In this document: positions 1 through 12,333 of the stretch, one piece after another | How positions within the stretch are numbered: position 1 is the first letter of the stretch | Layout of the letters: every line of letters starts with the position of its first letter | From: CAZBAF01 sp964490245 | Lineage (GTDB): Bacteria; Patescibacteriota; Saccharimonadia; Saccharimonadales; JACDBH01 | Reading direction: 5' to 3' | Length of the DNA: 64,000 nt | NCBI GenBank assembly: GCA_964490245.1 | Contig: CAZBAF010000001.1 | Location: forward strand, 62,001 to 126,000 | Program-made: the position numbers and the translations under genes | The notes under the pieces: model-generated | What the model was told of the DNA's origin: nothing | Databases searched by the model: none | The model's input: only the letters and a program-made list of their open reading frames with translations

Positions 1-243
1 AAAGTGTCCGGCGAGCTGCGCGAAATGGGCGTAAATGTCAGTCTGGATATTACGGCCCGCAAAACCGACAAAATGCTGAAAAGCGCCATCAAAGCGGGTG
101 TGCCATACGTGCTGTTTGTGGGACAGCAGGAGGTTGAGACCGAGCTGTACAAGCTTAAAAACCTCGCCACCGGCAACGAAGAACCGCACTCCCTGCAGCG
201 CATCGTAAGCATCATTAAAGACCACCGGGGAAGCAGCCTGTAG
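1..243 (+). CDS. hisS: Histidyl-tRNA synthetase, C-terminal fragment (5' end outside window)
   Basis: This is the tail of a class II histidyl-tRNA synthetase, the enzyme that charges tRNA-His. Only about 80 residues are visible and they match the HGTP anticodon-binding domain. The visible signs are a 'G-x-x-V-x-x-D' strand, an RKTDKMLKSA helix, the VLFVGQQE strand and a 'Y-K-L-K-N-L-A-T-G' segment, where HisRS has 'v.lKdl.tge'. The reading frame runs in from before base 1, so the internal GTG at 4 is not the start. The stop is at 241-243. The catalytic domain lies outside the window. Confidence 0.85.
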   Translation, partial: KVSGELREMGVNVSLDITARKTDKMLKSAIKAGVPYVLFVGQQEVETELYKLKNLATGNEEPHSLQRIVSIIKDHRGSSL

Positions 244-330
244 CGGCAACAATTTTAAAATAGGCTGGCTGTCTGTCAATCAAATAACCTCAGTTTGCTA
301 CTGTATTCAATGAAATTTAGAAATTGTAAA

Positions 331-359
331 TTGAAAATCACCACTGTATCTGTTACAGT
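331..359 (+). promoter_or_regulatory. Promoter of tig (TTGAAA-17-TACAGT)
   Basis: A -35 TTGAAA (331-336) and a -10 TACAGT (354-359) are separated by 17 nt. The ATG of tig lies only 8 nt after the -10, so the mRNA would start at or next to the start codon. A perfect 7-bp inverted repeat (CCACTGT/ACAGTGG, 341-361) spans the -10 and could be an operator or a chance hairpin. Confidence 0.6.
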
Positions 360-367
360 GGCTTTCT

Positions 368-1651
368 ATGCACATAACTCGCAACAATCTCGAACCAACC
401 AAAGTCAAACTGGTCGTTAGCGCAGGCGCTGACGAGCTTAGTAAGGTAAAGGCGCAGGTGCTGAAAAAGCTGGCTCACGGCGTCAAGGTGCCGGGCTTTC
501 GTGCCGGACATGTGCCGGCTGCAGTCGTAGAAAAGCATGTCGATCAGAACATGCTGCAGGCTGAGGTGATTGAAGAAACATTGAACCGCCTGTACGCTGC
601 CGCGGTCCGCCAGGAGGATCTGCGTCCGGTGACCAACCCGGAAGTCTCAATTAAAAAGTTTGTGCCTTTCACCGAGCTGGAGGCAGAAATGGAACTGCCG
701 GTGGTGGGTGCTATTAAACTGGCTGACTACAAAAAGATCAAACTTGCCAAAAAAGAAGTCAAGGTAGAGGACAAGGATATCGACGAAGTCATCGAATCGC
801 TTAAGCAGCGCGCTGCCGCCCGGACAGAAGTGACGCGGGCTGCCAAATCCGGCGACCAGCTGACCATTGATTTTAAGGGCACAGATAGTAAGGGTCAGCC
901 GGTGAACGGCGCAGATGGCAACGATTATCCGCTGGTTTTGGGCAGTAATACGTTTATTCCGGGTTTTGAAGACAATCTGATTGGCGCCAAGCCGGGCGAC
1001 ACCAGGACATTTACCGTCACATTCCCGAAAGATTATGGCGTTAAGGCACTGCAGAACAAGAAAGTCACCTTTGAAGTCAGCGTCAAGCAGGTTGCCGAGC
1101 TGGTCGCCCCAGAGGTGGACGATAATTTTGCGGCGGCCGTCGGGCCGTTCAAGTCGCTTGATGAGCTGAAGGCGGATATCAAAAAGCAGCTGGAGATGGA
1201 GCGCCAGCGCGAGACAGATCGCGCCTTCGAGAACGAGCTGCTTGAGAAAATCGCCGACAAATCTTCTGTCGAACTGCCGGATGTACTGATCGATCAGCAA
1301 ATTGACCGCATCGAGCAAGAAGAAAAGCAGAATCTGGCCTACCGCGGCCAGACCTGGGAAGAGCACCTCAAAGAAGAGGGCGTTACCGCTGACGAGCACC
1401 GCGACCAAAAACGTGCCGCTGCCGAGCAGCGTGTCAAAGCAAGCATTCTGCTGACCGAAATTGCCGAAAAAGAAGGCGTACAGGTAAGCGAAGAAGAACT
1501 GCAGGCCCGGCTCGAGCTGCTGCGGCAGCAGTATCGTGATCCGGCTATGCAGACCGAACTGGATAAACCTGAAGTCAGGCGTGATATCGGTGGGCGTATC
1601 ATGGCCGAGAAGACACTGGAAAAGTTAACTGCCTATGCAGGAGCCAAATAA
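368..1651 (+). CDS. tig: Trigger factor, ribosome-associated chaperone
   Basis: Trigger factor binds the ribosome at the exit tunnel and helps nascent chains fold. At 427 aa it is of normal family length. The ribosome-docking signature GFRAGHVP is at residues 43-50 of the N-terminal domain. An FKBP-type prolyl isomerase domain follows (about 155-245, with 'GDQLTIDFKG' and 'PGFEDNLIGAKPGD'). The rest is the helical C-terminal chaperone domain. No Shine-Dalgarno sequence precedes the ATG, and the -10 box is 8 nt upstream, which fits a leaderless message. The next ORF overlaps its 3' end by 17 nt. Confidence 0.96.
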   Translation: MHITRNNLEPTKVKLVVSAGADELSKVKAQVLKKLAHGVKVPGFRAGHVPAAVVEKHVDQNMLQAEVIEETLNRLYAAAVRQEDLRPVTNPEVSIKKFVPFTELEAEMELPVVGAIKLADYKKIKLAKKEVKVEDKDIDEVIESLKQRAAARTEVTRAAKSGDQLTIDFKGTDSKGQPVNGADGNDYPLVLGSNTFIPGFEDNLIGAKPGDTRTFTVTFPKDYGVKALQNKKVTFEVSVKQVAELVAPEVDDNFAAAVGPFKSLDELKADIKKQLEMERQRETDRAFENELLEKIADKSSVELPDVLIDQQIDRIEQEEKQNLAYRGQTWEEHLKEEGVTADEHRDQKRAAAEQRVKASILLTEIAEKEGVQVSEEELQARLELLRQQYRDPAMQTELDKPEVRRDIGGRIMAEKTLEKLTAYAGAK

Positions 1652-2090
1652 GCATCCTCAACTAAGCCAAGAGGTAGGTGTGGTGTCCGCGGATGTGCAA
1701 TCGCTAGGCGAAGCAGCCGGCTGTTTGTTGAGTGATTTTCCGGGTGTAGCTGACGAGGTCAAGTCTATTATTGAGTCTGATGCACCGACGGAGGTGAGTG
1801 CTTTTCAGCTGGAGGTGCTTCGCTGGGATCTTGAGCGCCGGCGTGACGAGATTTTTGCCGACGTCGAGCCAGAGGAGCTGTCACCCTGGACACCGGCGTT
1901 GCCACAGTCCGTATCCCAGTCCGAACTTATAGACCGCATAACACCGCGGCAGCTGGCTACGGGCGCCAGCTGCTTGTTCCTGGCCGGTGCTTCGATAGGG
2001 CTGGCCAGCGGCGAGTATGACCAGGCCGGCCGGGCCGGTATGATCGCAGCGTTTTTGTTGGGAATCAGCAGCTTTTTAAAGAAGAATTAG
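1635..2090 (+). CDS. Hypothetical protein with C-terminal hydrophobic hairpin
   Basis: I do not recognise this 151-aa protein. The first 105 residues are soluble and acidic. The last 45 hold two short hydrophobic stretches ('ATGASCLFLAGASIGLAS' and 'AGMIAAFLLGISSFL') ending in KKN, which could form a membrane hairpin. The ATG lies inside the end of tig in another frame, so translation is probably coupled to tig. An internal GTG at 1681 is an alternative start. The next gene, clpP, has its own promoter, so this ORF closes the tig transcription unit. Confidence 0.6.
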   Translation: MQEPNKHPQLSQEVGVVSADVQSLGEAAGCLLSDFPGVADEVKSIIESDAPTEVSAFQLEVLRWDLERRRDEIFADVEPEELSPWTPALPQSVSQSELIDRITPRQLATGASCLFLAGASIGLASGEYDQAGRAGMIAAFLLGISSFLKKN

Positions 2091-2099
2091 CACTCGGGC

Positions 2100-2128
2100 T
2101 TGACGACTGCTAACTCGCCGCGTACACT
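2100..2128 (+). promoter_or_regulatory. Promoter of clpP (TTGACG-17-TACACT)
   Basis: A near-consensus sigma-70-like promoter, TTGACG (2100-2105), 17 nt, TACACT (2123-2128). It gives a leader of about 85 nt before clpP, which here has a clear Shine-Dalgarno (AGAAAGGA). Confidence 0.6.
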
Positions 2129-2219
2129 GGACTTATCATGTGTTCGGTTAAGGATTTTGGCTTCAGGCAGCCGGCGCATGCAGCGAATTTAGTGTTTAGA
2201 ACCAGAAAGGAATAACTCT

Positions 2220-2816
2220 ATGGGTAATCCGACCAGCATTCTTATCCCCACCGTTATCGAACAGGAGGGCCGTATTGAACGTGCCTATGACATTTACTCA
2301 CGCCTGTTAAAAGACCGCATTATTTTTATGGGCGAGGATGTTAATCCCCATACTGCCAACCTGATTGTGGCACAGCTGCTGTTTCTGGATAACGAGTCAA
2401 AGGACAAGCCGATTCATCTGTACATCAACAGCCCCGGCGGCAGTGTGTACGATGCGCTGGCGATTTATGACACCATGCAGTTTGTCAAACCGGCTGTACA
2501 TACCTATGGTATTGGCGTGCAGGCCAGCGCGGCTGCCTTTATACTTTCTTCCGGCGAAAAGGGTAAACGGTTTCTGTTGCCGCACGCTACGGTAATGATC
2601 CACCAGCCCAGCAGCGGCACGCGCGGTAAGGTGACTGATCAAGAGATTGATTTGCGCGAATCACTTCGTGTTAAAAAGCTGCTTGAGAAAATCATGGCTA
2701 AAAACACCGGTCAAAAGGTGGAGAAGATCCATGATGATATGGAGCGCGACAAATGGCTGACCGCCGCAGAGGCTAAAGAGTACGGTATTGTCGATGAGGT
2801 GATTACCGAGCTGTAG
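2220..2816 (+). CDS. clpP: ATP-dependent Clp protease proteolytic subunit
   Basis: ClpP is the serine peptidase barrel that degrades proteins unfolded by ClpX or ClpC. The 198-aa protein carries the full catalytic triad: Ser103 in 'GVQASAAAF', His128 in 'MIHQP' and Asp177 in 'MERDKWL'. The spacing (25 and 49 residues) equals that of E. coli ClpP (97/122/171). The 'YINSPGGSV' strand before the oxyanion hole is intact. No clpX lies next to it. The start ATG is preceded by AGAAAGGAATAACTCT. Confidence 0.97.
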   Translation: MGNPTSILIPTVIEQEGRIERAYDIYSRLLKDRIIFMGEDVNPHTANLIVAQLLFLDNESKDKPIHLYINSPGGSVYDALAIYDTMQFVKPAVHTYGIGVQASAAAFILSSGEKGKRFLLPHATVMIHQPSSGTRGKVTDQEIDLRESLRVKKLLEKIMAKNTGQKVEKIHDDMERDKWLTAAEAKEYGIVDEVITEL

Positions 2817-2831
2817 CTGCTCTCATGGCTC

Positions 2832-2860
2832 TTGACTCATGTCCCGTAACTCTGTAAACT
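2832..2860 (+). promoter_or_regulatory. Likely promoter of rpoB-rpoC (TTGACT-17-TAAACT)
   Basis: TTGACT (2832-2837), 17-nt spacer, TAAACT (2855-2860). It is the best promoter match upstream of rpoB and implies a long leader of about 330 nt. Confidence 0.5.
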
Positions 2861-3196
2861 ATACAGTAGAAGTAGTGTAGGTAGCTGCTCGTGATATTTA
2901 ACGCGTATGAATATCGCCAAAAAGTATGCTCCTAGTGATCCTTCGGCCGAAACAACTAAAGCGCTAAAACAGATACAAAAGCAGTACAATTTATCAACAG
3001 ATTCGCAGCTTTTTGCGCTTGAGACAGATTCAGTGCGGTAACACGGAATGTATGTAAGCCGTACGTAAGTATCGACTGCATATACCGGTCGGAACCACGC
3101 CGAATATGACCAAGAGGCTGCCAGATGGCGGCGGCTTTGCCGGCGACATGTCAGCGGGCGCAAAAGTTTGCGACTTAAGTGGGAGTAATTTTGAAT
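2861..3196 (+). other. Long rpoB leader; possible 44-codon ORF
   Basis: This 336-nt stretch has no convincing gene. A small ORF (ATG 2907, stop 3039-3041, 44 aa, Lys/Gln/Ser-rich) is open but has no ribosome-binding site and no recognisable domain. No rplJ-rplL pair precedes rpoB here, unlike in many bacteria, so the region may serve as the regulatory leader of the RNA polymerase operon. Confidence 0.4.
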
Positions 3197-6100
3197 ATGG
3201 CAAAAGCCAGTACAAAGACCTCTGGCGCGCAGGGTAAGCGCGTATACTTCACTAAAACGCAGGACATCCTAGATCTGCCAAACCTGGTCGAACACCAGAA
3301 CCGCTCGTTCGACTGGTTTGTTAAAGACGGCCTGGGCGAGCTGTTGGCTGAAGTCAGCCCGATTGATGACTATACCGGCGGCAAGCTGAGCCTGCGCTTC
3401 AAGGACTACCACTTTGAAGAGCCCAAGATGACCGAGGCCGAAGCCCGCGAGAATAACGTTTCATTCGATGCGCCGCTGAAGGCAGTTGTCGAACTGACCA
3501 ACAAGGTCACCGGCGAAGTCAAAGAGCAGGAAATCTATCTGGGTGATTACCCATGGATGACCAGCCGCGGCACGTTCATTATTAACGGTGCCGAGCGTGT
3601 CGTGGTCAGTCAGCTGATCCGTTCAGCCGGTGTATTCTTTACGGCTGATGCTCACGGCGGTGCGTTCCAGTATGGCGCAAAGGTTATCCCGGGCCGCGGT
3701 GCATGGCTCGAGTTTGAGACCGCCAACAACGGTGCGCTGTACGTCAAGATTGACCGCAAGCGCAAAATCCCGGTTACTACATTGCTGAAGGCACTTGGCA
3801 TGACCGAAAGCCAAATCAAGGATGCTTTCAAGCATGTTGACCAGGGCAAAACCAGTCATATCGGCATCACGCTCGAGAAAGATCCCAGCAAGGGCTCGTC
3901 AGAAGCGCTGATCGAGGTATACCGCCGTTTGCGTCCCGGTGATCTGGCGACTGTTGATAACGCCCGCTCACTGCTGGAAAACATGTTCTATAACTACAAG
4001 CGCTTTGACTTCTCCCGCGTTGGTCGCTACAAGATCAACAAGCGTCTTAATCTGGATGTGCCTAACACTGCCGAAAACCGCATTATGCGGCTGGAGGACC
4101 TGATTGCCATCATTGCCGAAATTATTCGTCTTAACAATACGCAGGAGCCTGCCGATGACATTGACAGCCTTGCCAACCGCCGCGTTAAGCTGGTTGGCGA
4201 GCTGGTGCAGCGTCAGTTCCGCATTGGCCTGCTGCGCATGGAGCGCAACGCCAAAGACCGTATGTCCATGTCAGAAATCGAAACCGTTACCCCTGGCCAG
4301 CTGATCAACGCCCGTCCGGTGGTTGCCGCTGTTCGCGAGTTCTTTGCCAGCTCACAGCTGAGCCAGTTCATGGACCAGATCAACCCGCTTTCTGAGCTGG
4401 CCCACAAGCGTCGCCTCAGTTCGATGGGCCCCGGCGGCCTGTCGCGTGAGCGCGCCGGCTTTGAGGTTCGTGACGCCCACGCCACTCACTACGGGCGTAT
4501 CTGTCCGGTAGAAACGCCTGAAGGCGCCAACATCGGCCTGGTATTGAACCTGGCTGCCTATGCCCGTATCAATGATTACGGCTTTATTGAGACGCCTTAT
4601 CTTAAGGTTGTCAATGCGGTGACTGCCAAAGAGGCCGCCGGCCATATTGCCCGCGCTGATCTGGAGGATGAAAACGGCAAAGTCATCGTTAAGAAAGGTA
4701 AGACCATCAGCAAAGAAGACGCTGCCCGTCTTGCCAAAGTCAAAAACCAGGCCACCTGGCCGGTTAAGGCAAAGGTAACAGACGAGGTTGTCTATCTGGA
4801 TGCTGCCGAAGAAGAAAAGACCATCATTGCCGGTTCTGACAGCGAATACGACGAAAACGGCTATTTTGTAAATGAGCGTGTCTCGGCCCGCCGCTATCTG
4901 CAATCCGGTGAGGTTGATGCCGATGATGTTGCCTACATCGATGCTGCCCGCCGTCAGGTTATCGGCAGCAGCGCCGGTCTGATTCCGTTTATTGAGAAGA
5001 ACTTCGTGTACCGAAGCCTCATGGGCAGCAACCAGCAGCGCCAGGCGGTGCCGCTGATCAGCCCCTCAAGTCCGATTGTCGGTACCGGTATGGAGAGCGT
5101 GGCTGCGCGCAACACCGGACAGCTTATTGTGGCCGAGGCAGACGGTGAGGTTATTGCTAGTACTGGTGCCGAAGTCAAGGTCAAATACAAGGAAGGCACC
5201 GTTACCTACACGCCAAGTCACTTTATTCGTTCAAACGAAGGTACCAGCATCAACCAGAAGGTAGTGGTGAATACTGGTGACAAGGTTAAGAAGGGTGATG
5301 TCCTGATTGAAGGCATGTCCATCGAGGCCGGCGAGCTGGCTCTCGGAAAAGACCTGCTGGTGGCATTCATGCCCTGGAGCGGCTATAACTTTGAAGATGC
5401 GATTATTATTTCGCGCAAACTTGTCGAAGACGATACGCTGACCAGCATTAACATTGTTGACTACATGACAGAGGTTCGTGAGACCAAGCTGGGCCCCGAA
5501 ATCGTGACCCGCGACATTCCTAACGTCTCTGAGGACGCACTACGTCATCTGGACGAAGAAGGTATTGTCCGCATCGGTGCCGAGGTGCACCCCGGCGATA
5601 TCCTGGTTGGTAAAATCACACCAAAGGGCGAACAAGAACTCAGCTCTGAAGAGCGCCTGCTGCGTGCCATCTTCGGCGAAAAGGCCAAAGAAGTGCGCGA
5701 TACATCACAGCGCATGAGCAACGGCAAGCACGGCAAAGTGGTCGGTGTGAAGATCTTCAGCCGCGCCAATGGCCATGAGCTCAAAGCCGGAGTCATCATG
5801 CAGATCCAGGTCTTTGTGGCCCAGATGCGCAAGATTCAGGTCGGCGACAAGCTGGGTGGCCGCCACGGAAACAAGGGTGTTATTGCCCGGATTCTTCCGG
5901 TCGAGGACATGCCGTTTACCGAAGACGGAACACCAATTGACATCATCCTCAACCCGCTTGGTATCCCGTCCCGTATGAACATCGGTCAGCTGTTTGAGGC
6001 TCACCTGGGTATGGCAGCCCGTGCACTTGGCTATAAAGTAGCCAGCCCGTCATTTAACGGTGTACCGATCGAAAAGATTCAGGACTTACTGGAAGAGGCC

Positions 6101-6772
6101 AACCTGCCGCGCGACGGCAAACAGCAACTGTATGACGGCCGTACCGGCGAAGGCTTCAAGGAGCGCACAACAGTCGGATCAATGTATATGATCAAGCTCA
6201 ACCACATGGTGACAGACAAGATTCATGCCCGCTCGACCGGTCCGTACACCATGGTTACCCAACAGCCGCTGGGCGGTAAGGCACAGAACGGTGGCCAGCG
6301 CTTTGGCGAAATGGAAGTCTGGGCGCTTGAGGCATACGGCGCCAGCAACACTTTGCAGGAAATGCTGACAATCAAGTCTGATGACGTCTACGGCCGTTCA
6401 AAGGCGTATGAGTCGATCATTAAGGGCACCGAGATTGTCGGGCCTAAGGTTCCGGAAAGCTTTAACGTGCTTGTTAAAGAGCTGCAGGGCTTAGGTCTTA
6501 AGGTTGACCTGCTTGATACCACCGCTAACAAAACCGTTGATGCCGAAGAGATTCTGGCCAGCAATATCAAGCACGAGGCCGCCAACACTTCGGAAGTCGA
6601 GGTATTCGAGAATGATGTCGCAACTGTCGATGTCAGCGAAGAATCTATTGAAAACGAATTCATGACCGTCGGTGACGCAGATGATGAGTCGAGCGATGAC
6701 GCGGTCATGGTGTCCACAGGCGATGATGAGGTTGTCGCCACCCAAGATGAAGAAGAGGAGGCAAACGTATGA
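3197..6772 (+). CDS. rpoB: RNA polymerase beta subunit
   Basis: The beta subunit forms half of the active-site cleft of RNA polymerase. The 1191-aa protein is short compared with about 1340 in E. coli and lacks large lineage-specific insertions. The rifampicin pocket (about residues 386-415, 'SQFMDQINPLSELAHKRRL') keeps the Asp, His and Ser positions that matter for drug binding, with Ile where E. coli has Asn518. The 'GDKLGGRHGNKG' motif is near residue 885. The C-terminus ends in a 70-residue acidic tail. I chose ATG 3197 because GGGAG lies 11 nt upstream; a GTG at 3179 is in frame but has no SD. The stop overlaps the next ORF by ATGA. Confidence 0.96.
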   Translation: MAKASTKTSGAQGKRVYFTKTQDILDLPNLVEHQNRSFDWFVKDGLGELLAEVSPIDDYTGGKLSLRFKDYHFEEPKMTEAEARENNVSFDAPLKAVVELTNKVTGEVKEQEIYLGDYPWMTSRGTFIINGAERVVVSQLIRSAGVFFTADAHGGAFQYGAKVIPGRGAWLEFETANNGALYVKIDRKRKIPVTTLLKALGMTESQIKDAFKHVDQGKTSHIGITLEKDPSKGSSEALIEVYRRLRPGDLATVDNARSLLENMFYNYKRFDFSRVGRYKINKRLNLDVPNTAENRIMRLEDLIAIIAEIIRLNNTQEPADDIDSLANRRVKLVGELVQRQFRIGLLRMERNAKDRMSMSEIETVTPGQLINARPVVAAVREFFASSQLSQFMDQINPLSELAHKRRLSSMGPGGLSRERAGFEVRDAHATHYGRICPVETPEGANIGLVLNLAAYARINDYGFIETPYLKVVNAVTAKEAAGHIARADLEDENGKVIVKKGKTISKEDAARLAKVKNQATWPVKAKVTDEVVYLDAAEEEKTIIAGSDSEYDENGYFVNERVSARRYLQSGEVDADDVAYIDAARRQVIGSSAGLIPFIEKNFVYRSLMGSNQQRQAVPLISPSSPIVGTGMESVAARNTGQLIVAEADGEVIASTGAEVKVKYKEGTVTYTPSHFIRSNEGTSINQKVVVNTGDKVKKGDVLIEGMSIEAGELALGKDLLVAFMPWSGYNFEDAIIISRKLVEDDTLTSINIVDYMTEVRETKLGPEIVTRDIPNVSEDALRHLDEEGIVRIGAEVHPGDILVGKITPKGEQELSSEERLLRAIFGEKAKEVRDTSQRMSNGKHGKVVGVKIFSRANGHELKAGVIMQIQVFVAQMRKIQVGDKLGGRHGNKGVIARILPVEDMPFTEDGTPIDIILNPLGIPSRMNIGQLFEAHLGMAARALGYKVASPSFNGVPIEKIQDLLEEANLPRDGKQQLYDGRTGEGFKERTTVGSMYMIKLNHMVTDKIHARSTGPYTMVTQQPLGGKAQNGGQRFGEMEVWALEAYGASNTLQEMLTIKSDDVYGRSKAYESIIKGTEIVGPKVPESFNVLVKELQGLGLKVDLLDTTANKTVDAEEILASNIKHEAANTSEVEVFENDVATVDVSEESIENEFMTVGDADDESSDDAVMVSTGDDEVVATQDEEEEANV

Positions 6773-6893
6773 TTTGCATGAAGCTAAGGGAAAAGAGCAG
6801 CCAGAGCGGCGATTCATTCGACGCCCTGCGCGTTGAGAAAAACCGTAGGTTTGTCTCAAAAGGCGAAGCCGTCAAAATAGAGGAGGAAGCGTA

Positions 6894-6894
<1 letters not shown>
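6769..6894 (+). CDS. Bridging ORF between rpoB and rpoC (41 aa)
   Basis: The whole spacer between rpoB and rpoC is one open frame. It starts at ATGA overlapping the rpoB stop and its TAA shares a base with the rpoC ATG (TAATG). The peptide is charged and Ser-rich, with no known domain. Its middle (about 23 codons) is encoded by a 69-bp element also found between rpmC and rpsQ. The base differences between the two copies are nearly all amino-acid changing, so the peptide itself is probably not the selected product. Its value may lie in keeping ribosomes on the mRNA between the two genes. The end of the ORF supplies the GAGGAGGAAG Shine-Dalgarno of rpoC. Confidence 0.4.
6790..6858 (+). repeat. 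69-bp dispersed element, copy 1
   Basis: This segment matches 38989-39057 over 69 nt with no gaps and five differences. It contains a GGCG/CGCC hairpin and a second hairpin (6835-6857, GAGA-A-AAACC, loop GTA, GGTTT-G-TCTC). In the other copy the closing C-G pair of the loop is T-A, a compensatory change. Confidence 0.8.
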
Positions 6895-10727
<3,833 letters not shown>

Positions 10728-10756
10728 GGTCTCTATTAAACAAAAACCCTACGAAG

Positions 10757-10785
10757 AGGCGCCCTTACCGGGCGCTTTTTCTTTT
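10757..10785 (+). terminator. Intrinsic terminator of rpoBC
   Basis: GCGCCC (10759-10764), loop TTACC, GGGCGC (10770-10775), then a run of T. Confidence 0.85.
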
Positions 10786-11065
10786 ACCCTCTAACAACAG
10801 GTTTCATTTTTTGTGTCCAAAAAACCAGCTTTTTCATGAGTTTGCAACCAGTGTGCTTCATCAGTTTTTACAAAACCGAGAGAAGGGCAGAAGCCCGCTA
10901 GGGGGGACGTTCTTCGCCGCCTGTTCCGACCACTATCTACTGCCTGCCAACTGCTTAGTCAACCCTCTCTCCGCACTTCTAGCTCTCAACCTCTACCACT
11001 TCCGACCGCTCAGATTCCTCTCATGCTTGCAATAAGTGATAAATTGACATAACGTTAACATAATT
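10786..11065 (+). other. Spacer without a convincing gene
   Basis: The region is rich in C and T on the + strand. A 74-codon ORF at 10811-11035 is open but shows no SD, no domain and a repetitive CT-rich composition, so I do not call it. A TTGACA (11044-11049) near TATGAT (11065-11070) may be the promoter of the next gene. Confidence 0.4.
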
Positions 11066-11656
11066 ATGATACAAAGCTACCCTGTTAGCTATCGGTTGGA
11101 TAATAGTAATGAAGTCCTTGAGGCCTTAAGCTACGACCCGATGACTGCCATTACCGAAATTCAGACTGAGCTCGCTTTGACTGACTGCGGTTTAGCGATT
11201 ATTGCTGCAGCAGATTTGCTCACAACTGGCATTCAGGATCGAGCAGAGCTATACAAGCACAACGCTTTTACCACTGCAGGCATCATAGCCTGCGGTGCCT
11301 TTATGGAATCGGATGCCCCAGCTGAACTTCGTAACCACACGCTCTCTGCTTTATCTATGCGAAGCGCCCCCATTAACCTGCTCTCAGATAAGTCAGAGGA
11401 AACGCTAAGGGCTTTTGAGGAGCTGTCGGATAATGGCCACGCCGCACATCCGGAGTTTGGGCCACATACGAGGATTGTCGTGGAATACTATACAGAGGTC
11501 ACGCAAAATACGGCAATCGGAAGATGCGCTTTCTTGGGCGCAGGATATACGCTCTATCAGCTTGACCGGGCTTGGGATAGGGCGCGGGATGTCGGCATTG
11601 ATAAAATTGTCAAAGAAGAAACAGCCAAAGCCGACTGGGACAAGTTGCTGCAATAA
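11066..11656 (+). CDS. Hypothetical protein, helical, unknown function
   Basis: I do not recognise this 196-aa protein. It looks soluble and largely alpha-helical, with a central 'GHAAHPEFGPHTRIVVEYYTE' region. The first ATG (11066) coincides with a -10-like TATGAT behind a TTGACA, so the transcript may begin inside the listed ORF and the true start may be further in (for example the Met near residue 26). No operon partner is evident; a decayed pyrophosphohydrolase gene follows. Confidence 0.6.
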   Translation: MIQSYPVSYRLDNSNEVLEALSYDPMTAITEIQTELALTDCGLAIIAAADLLTTGIQDRAELYKHNAFTTAGIIACGAFMESDAPAELRNHTLSALSMRSAPINLLSDKSEETLRAFEELSDNGHAAHPEFGPHTRIVVEYYTEVTQNTAIGRCAFLGAGYTLYQLDRAWDRARDVGIDKIVKEETAKADWDKLLQ

Positions 11657-11730
11657 AGCTGTGCGGCCCATGCCCATAAGCTTGGCGATCTAAATAAAGA
11701 CAGAGTAGTATAACTCATGGAGGGTTGTGT

Positions 11731-11935
11731 ATGGGCGATCTGGTAAAGCTACAGCAGAAGGTAGTGGCATTCAGAGATGCACGCGAATGGAAACAGTTCC
11801 GGATATAGCTCTGTCGCTCGTGCTGGGGCCGCGGAGGTACTGGAGCACTTCCAATGGAAATCACCGGATGAGATAGAAAGGTATCTGGAGTCAAATAGAC
11901 AAGACTTCGCCGACAAGCTGATAGATGTGTTGTAG
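11731..11935 (+). pseudogene. Decayed MazG/dCTP-pyrophosphatase-like gene
   Basis: Three fragments in changing frames read as a nucleotide pyrophosphohydrolase of the MazG/RS21-C6 kind. ATG 11731 opens 'MGDLVKLQQKVVAFRDAREW' then KQF, where the family has 'FRDERDWKQFHNPKDLA'. A deletion then creates TAG at 11806. The downstream segment continues as ALSLVL, and after a one-base loss (GAG to GG near 11826) as 'AAEVLEHFQWKSPDEIERYL' and so on to 'FADKLIDVL' and TAG at 11933. The metal-binding E-x-x-E-x-x-E/D region is present but the C-terminal helices are missing. These enzymes normally hydrolyse non-canonical or excess dNTPs. I see it as a recent pseudogene. Confidence 0.75.
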
Positions 11936-11990
11936 TGGGTACTTGTCATGGCTCATGACTTCGATATTGATATACACCGAGTTATAAACT

Positions 11991-12215
11991 ATGCAAACAG
12001 CAGTCATTATCAAGCCAAACGCAAAGCATAAGGAAGAAGTGATTCAGGCTGATGACGGCAGTCTGGTTGTTTATACCAAAGCGCCGGCAATCGAGGGCAA
12101 GGCAAATCAGGCAGCAATTGAGCTGCTTGCCAAGCATTACGGCGTCAGCAAAAGCCAAATACAACTCCTCCGCGGCCACACGTCCAAAAGAAAAATTTTC
12201 AAGATAAATATGTAG
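11991..12215 (+). CDS. DUF167 (YggU/UPF0235) family protein
   Basis: A 74-aa single-domain protein of the DUF167 family, whose biochemical role is unknown. It shows the family core: an N-terminal strand 'VIIKPNAKHKE', 'LVVYTKAPAIEGKANQAAIELLAKHYGV' (the 'aP..GkAN..li..la...gv' signature) and the 'LLRGHTSKRKIFKI' end. The length is typical. No SD is visible. It stands alone downstream of the MazG remnant. Confidence 0.85.
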   Translation: MQTAVIIKPNAKHKEEVIQADDGSLVVYTKAPAIEGKANQAAIELLAKHYGVSKSQIQLLRGHTSKRKIFKINM

Positions 12216-12333
12216 CACTCACCGCGTCAGCCAAGAATGTGACTTATATAATTAATGCCAAAAGTGCTTGATTTTGGGTTTAAATGAGCGTATTATCCCA
12301 TGTTCGCCTGTAAGCGAACCCAGAAAGAGGACT

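Noticed and set aside
2907..3041. 44-codon ORF before rpoB
   Set aside because: No SD, no family, not coupled to a neighbour; kept only as a note in the leader.
4352..4903. Long minus-strand ORFs inside rpoB, rpoC, fusA and tig
   Set aside because: Shadows of highly biased codon use in strongly expressed genes; no domain signs.
10811..11035. 74-codon ORF after rpoC
   Set aside because: No SD, no domain, CT-rich repetitive DNA following a terminator; more likely chance.
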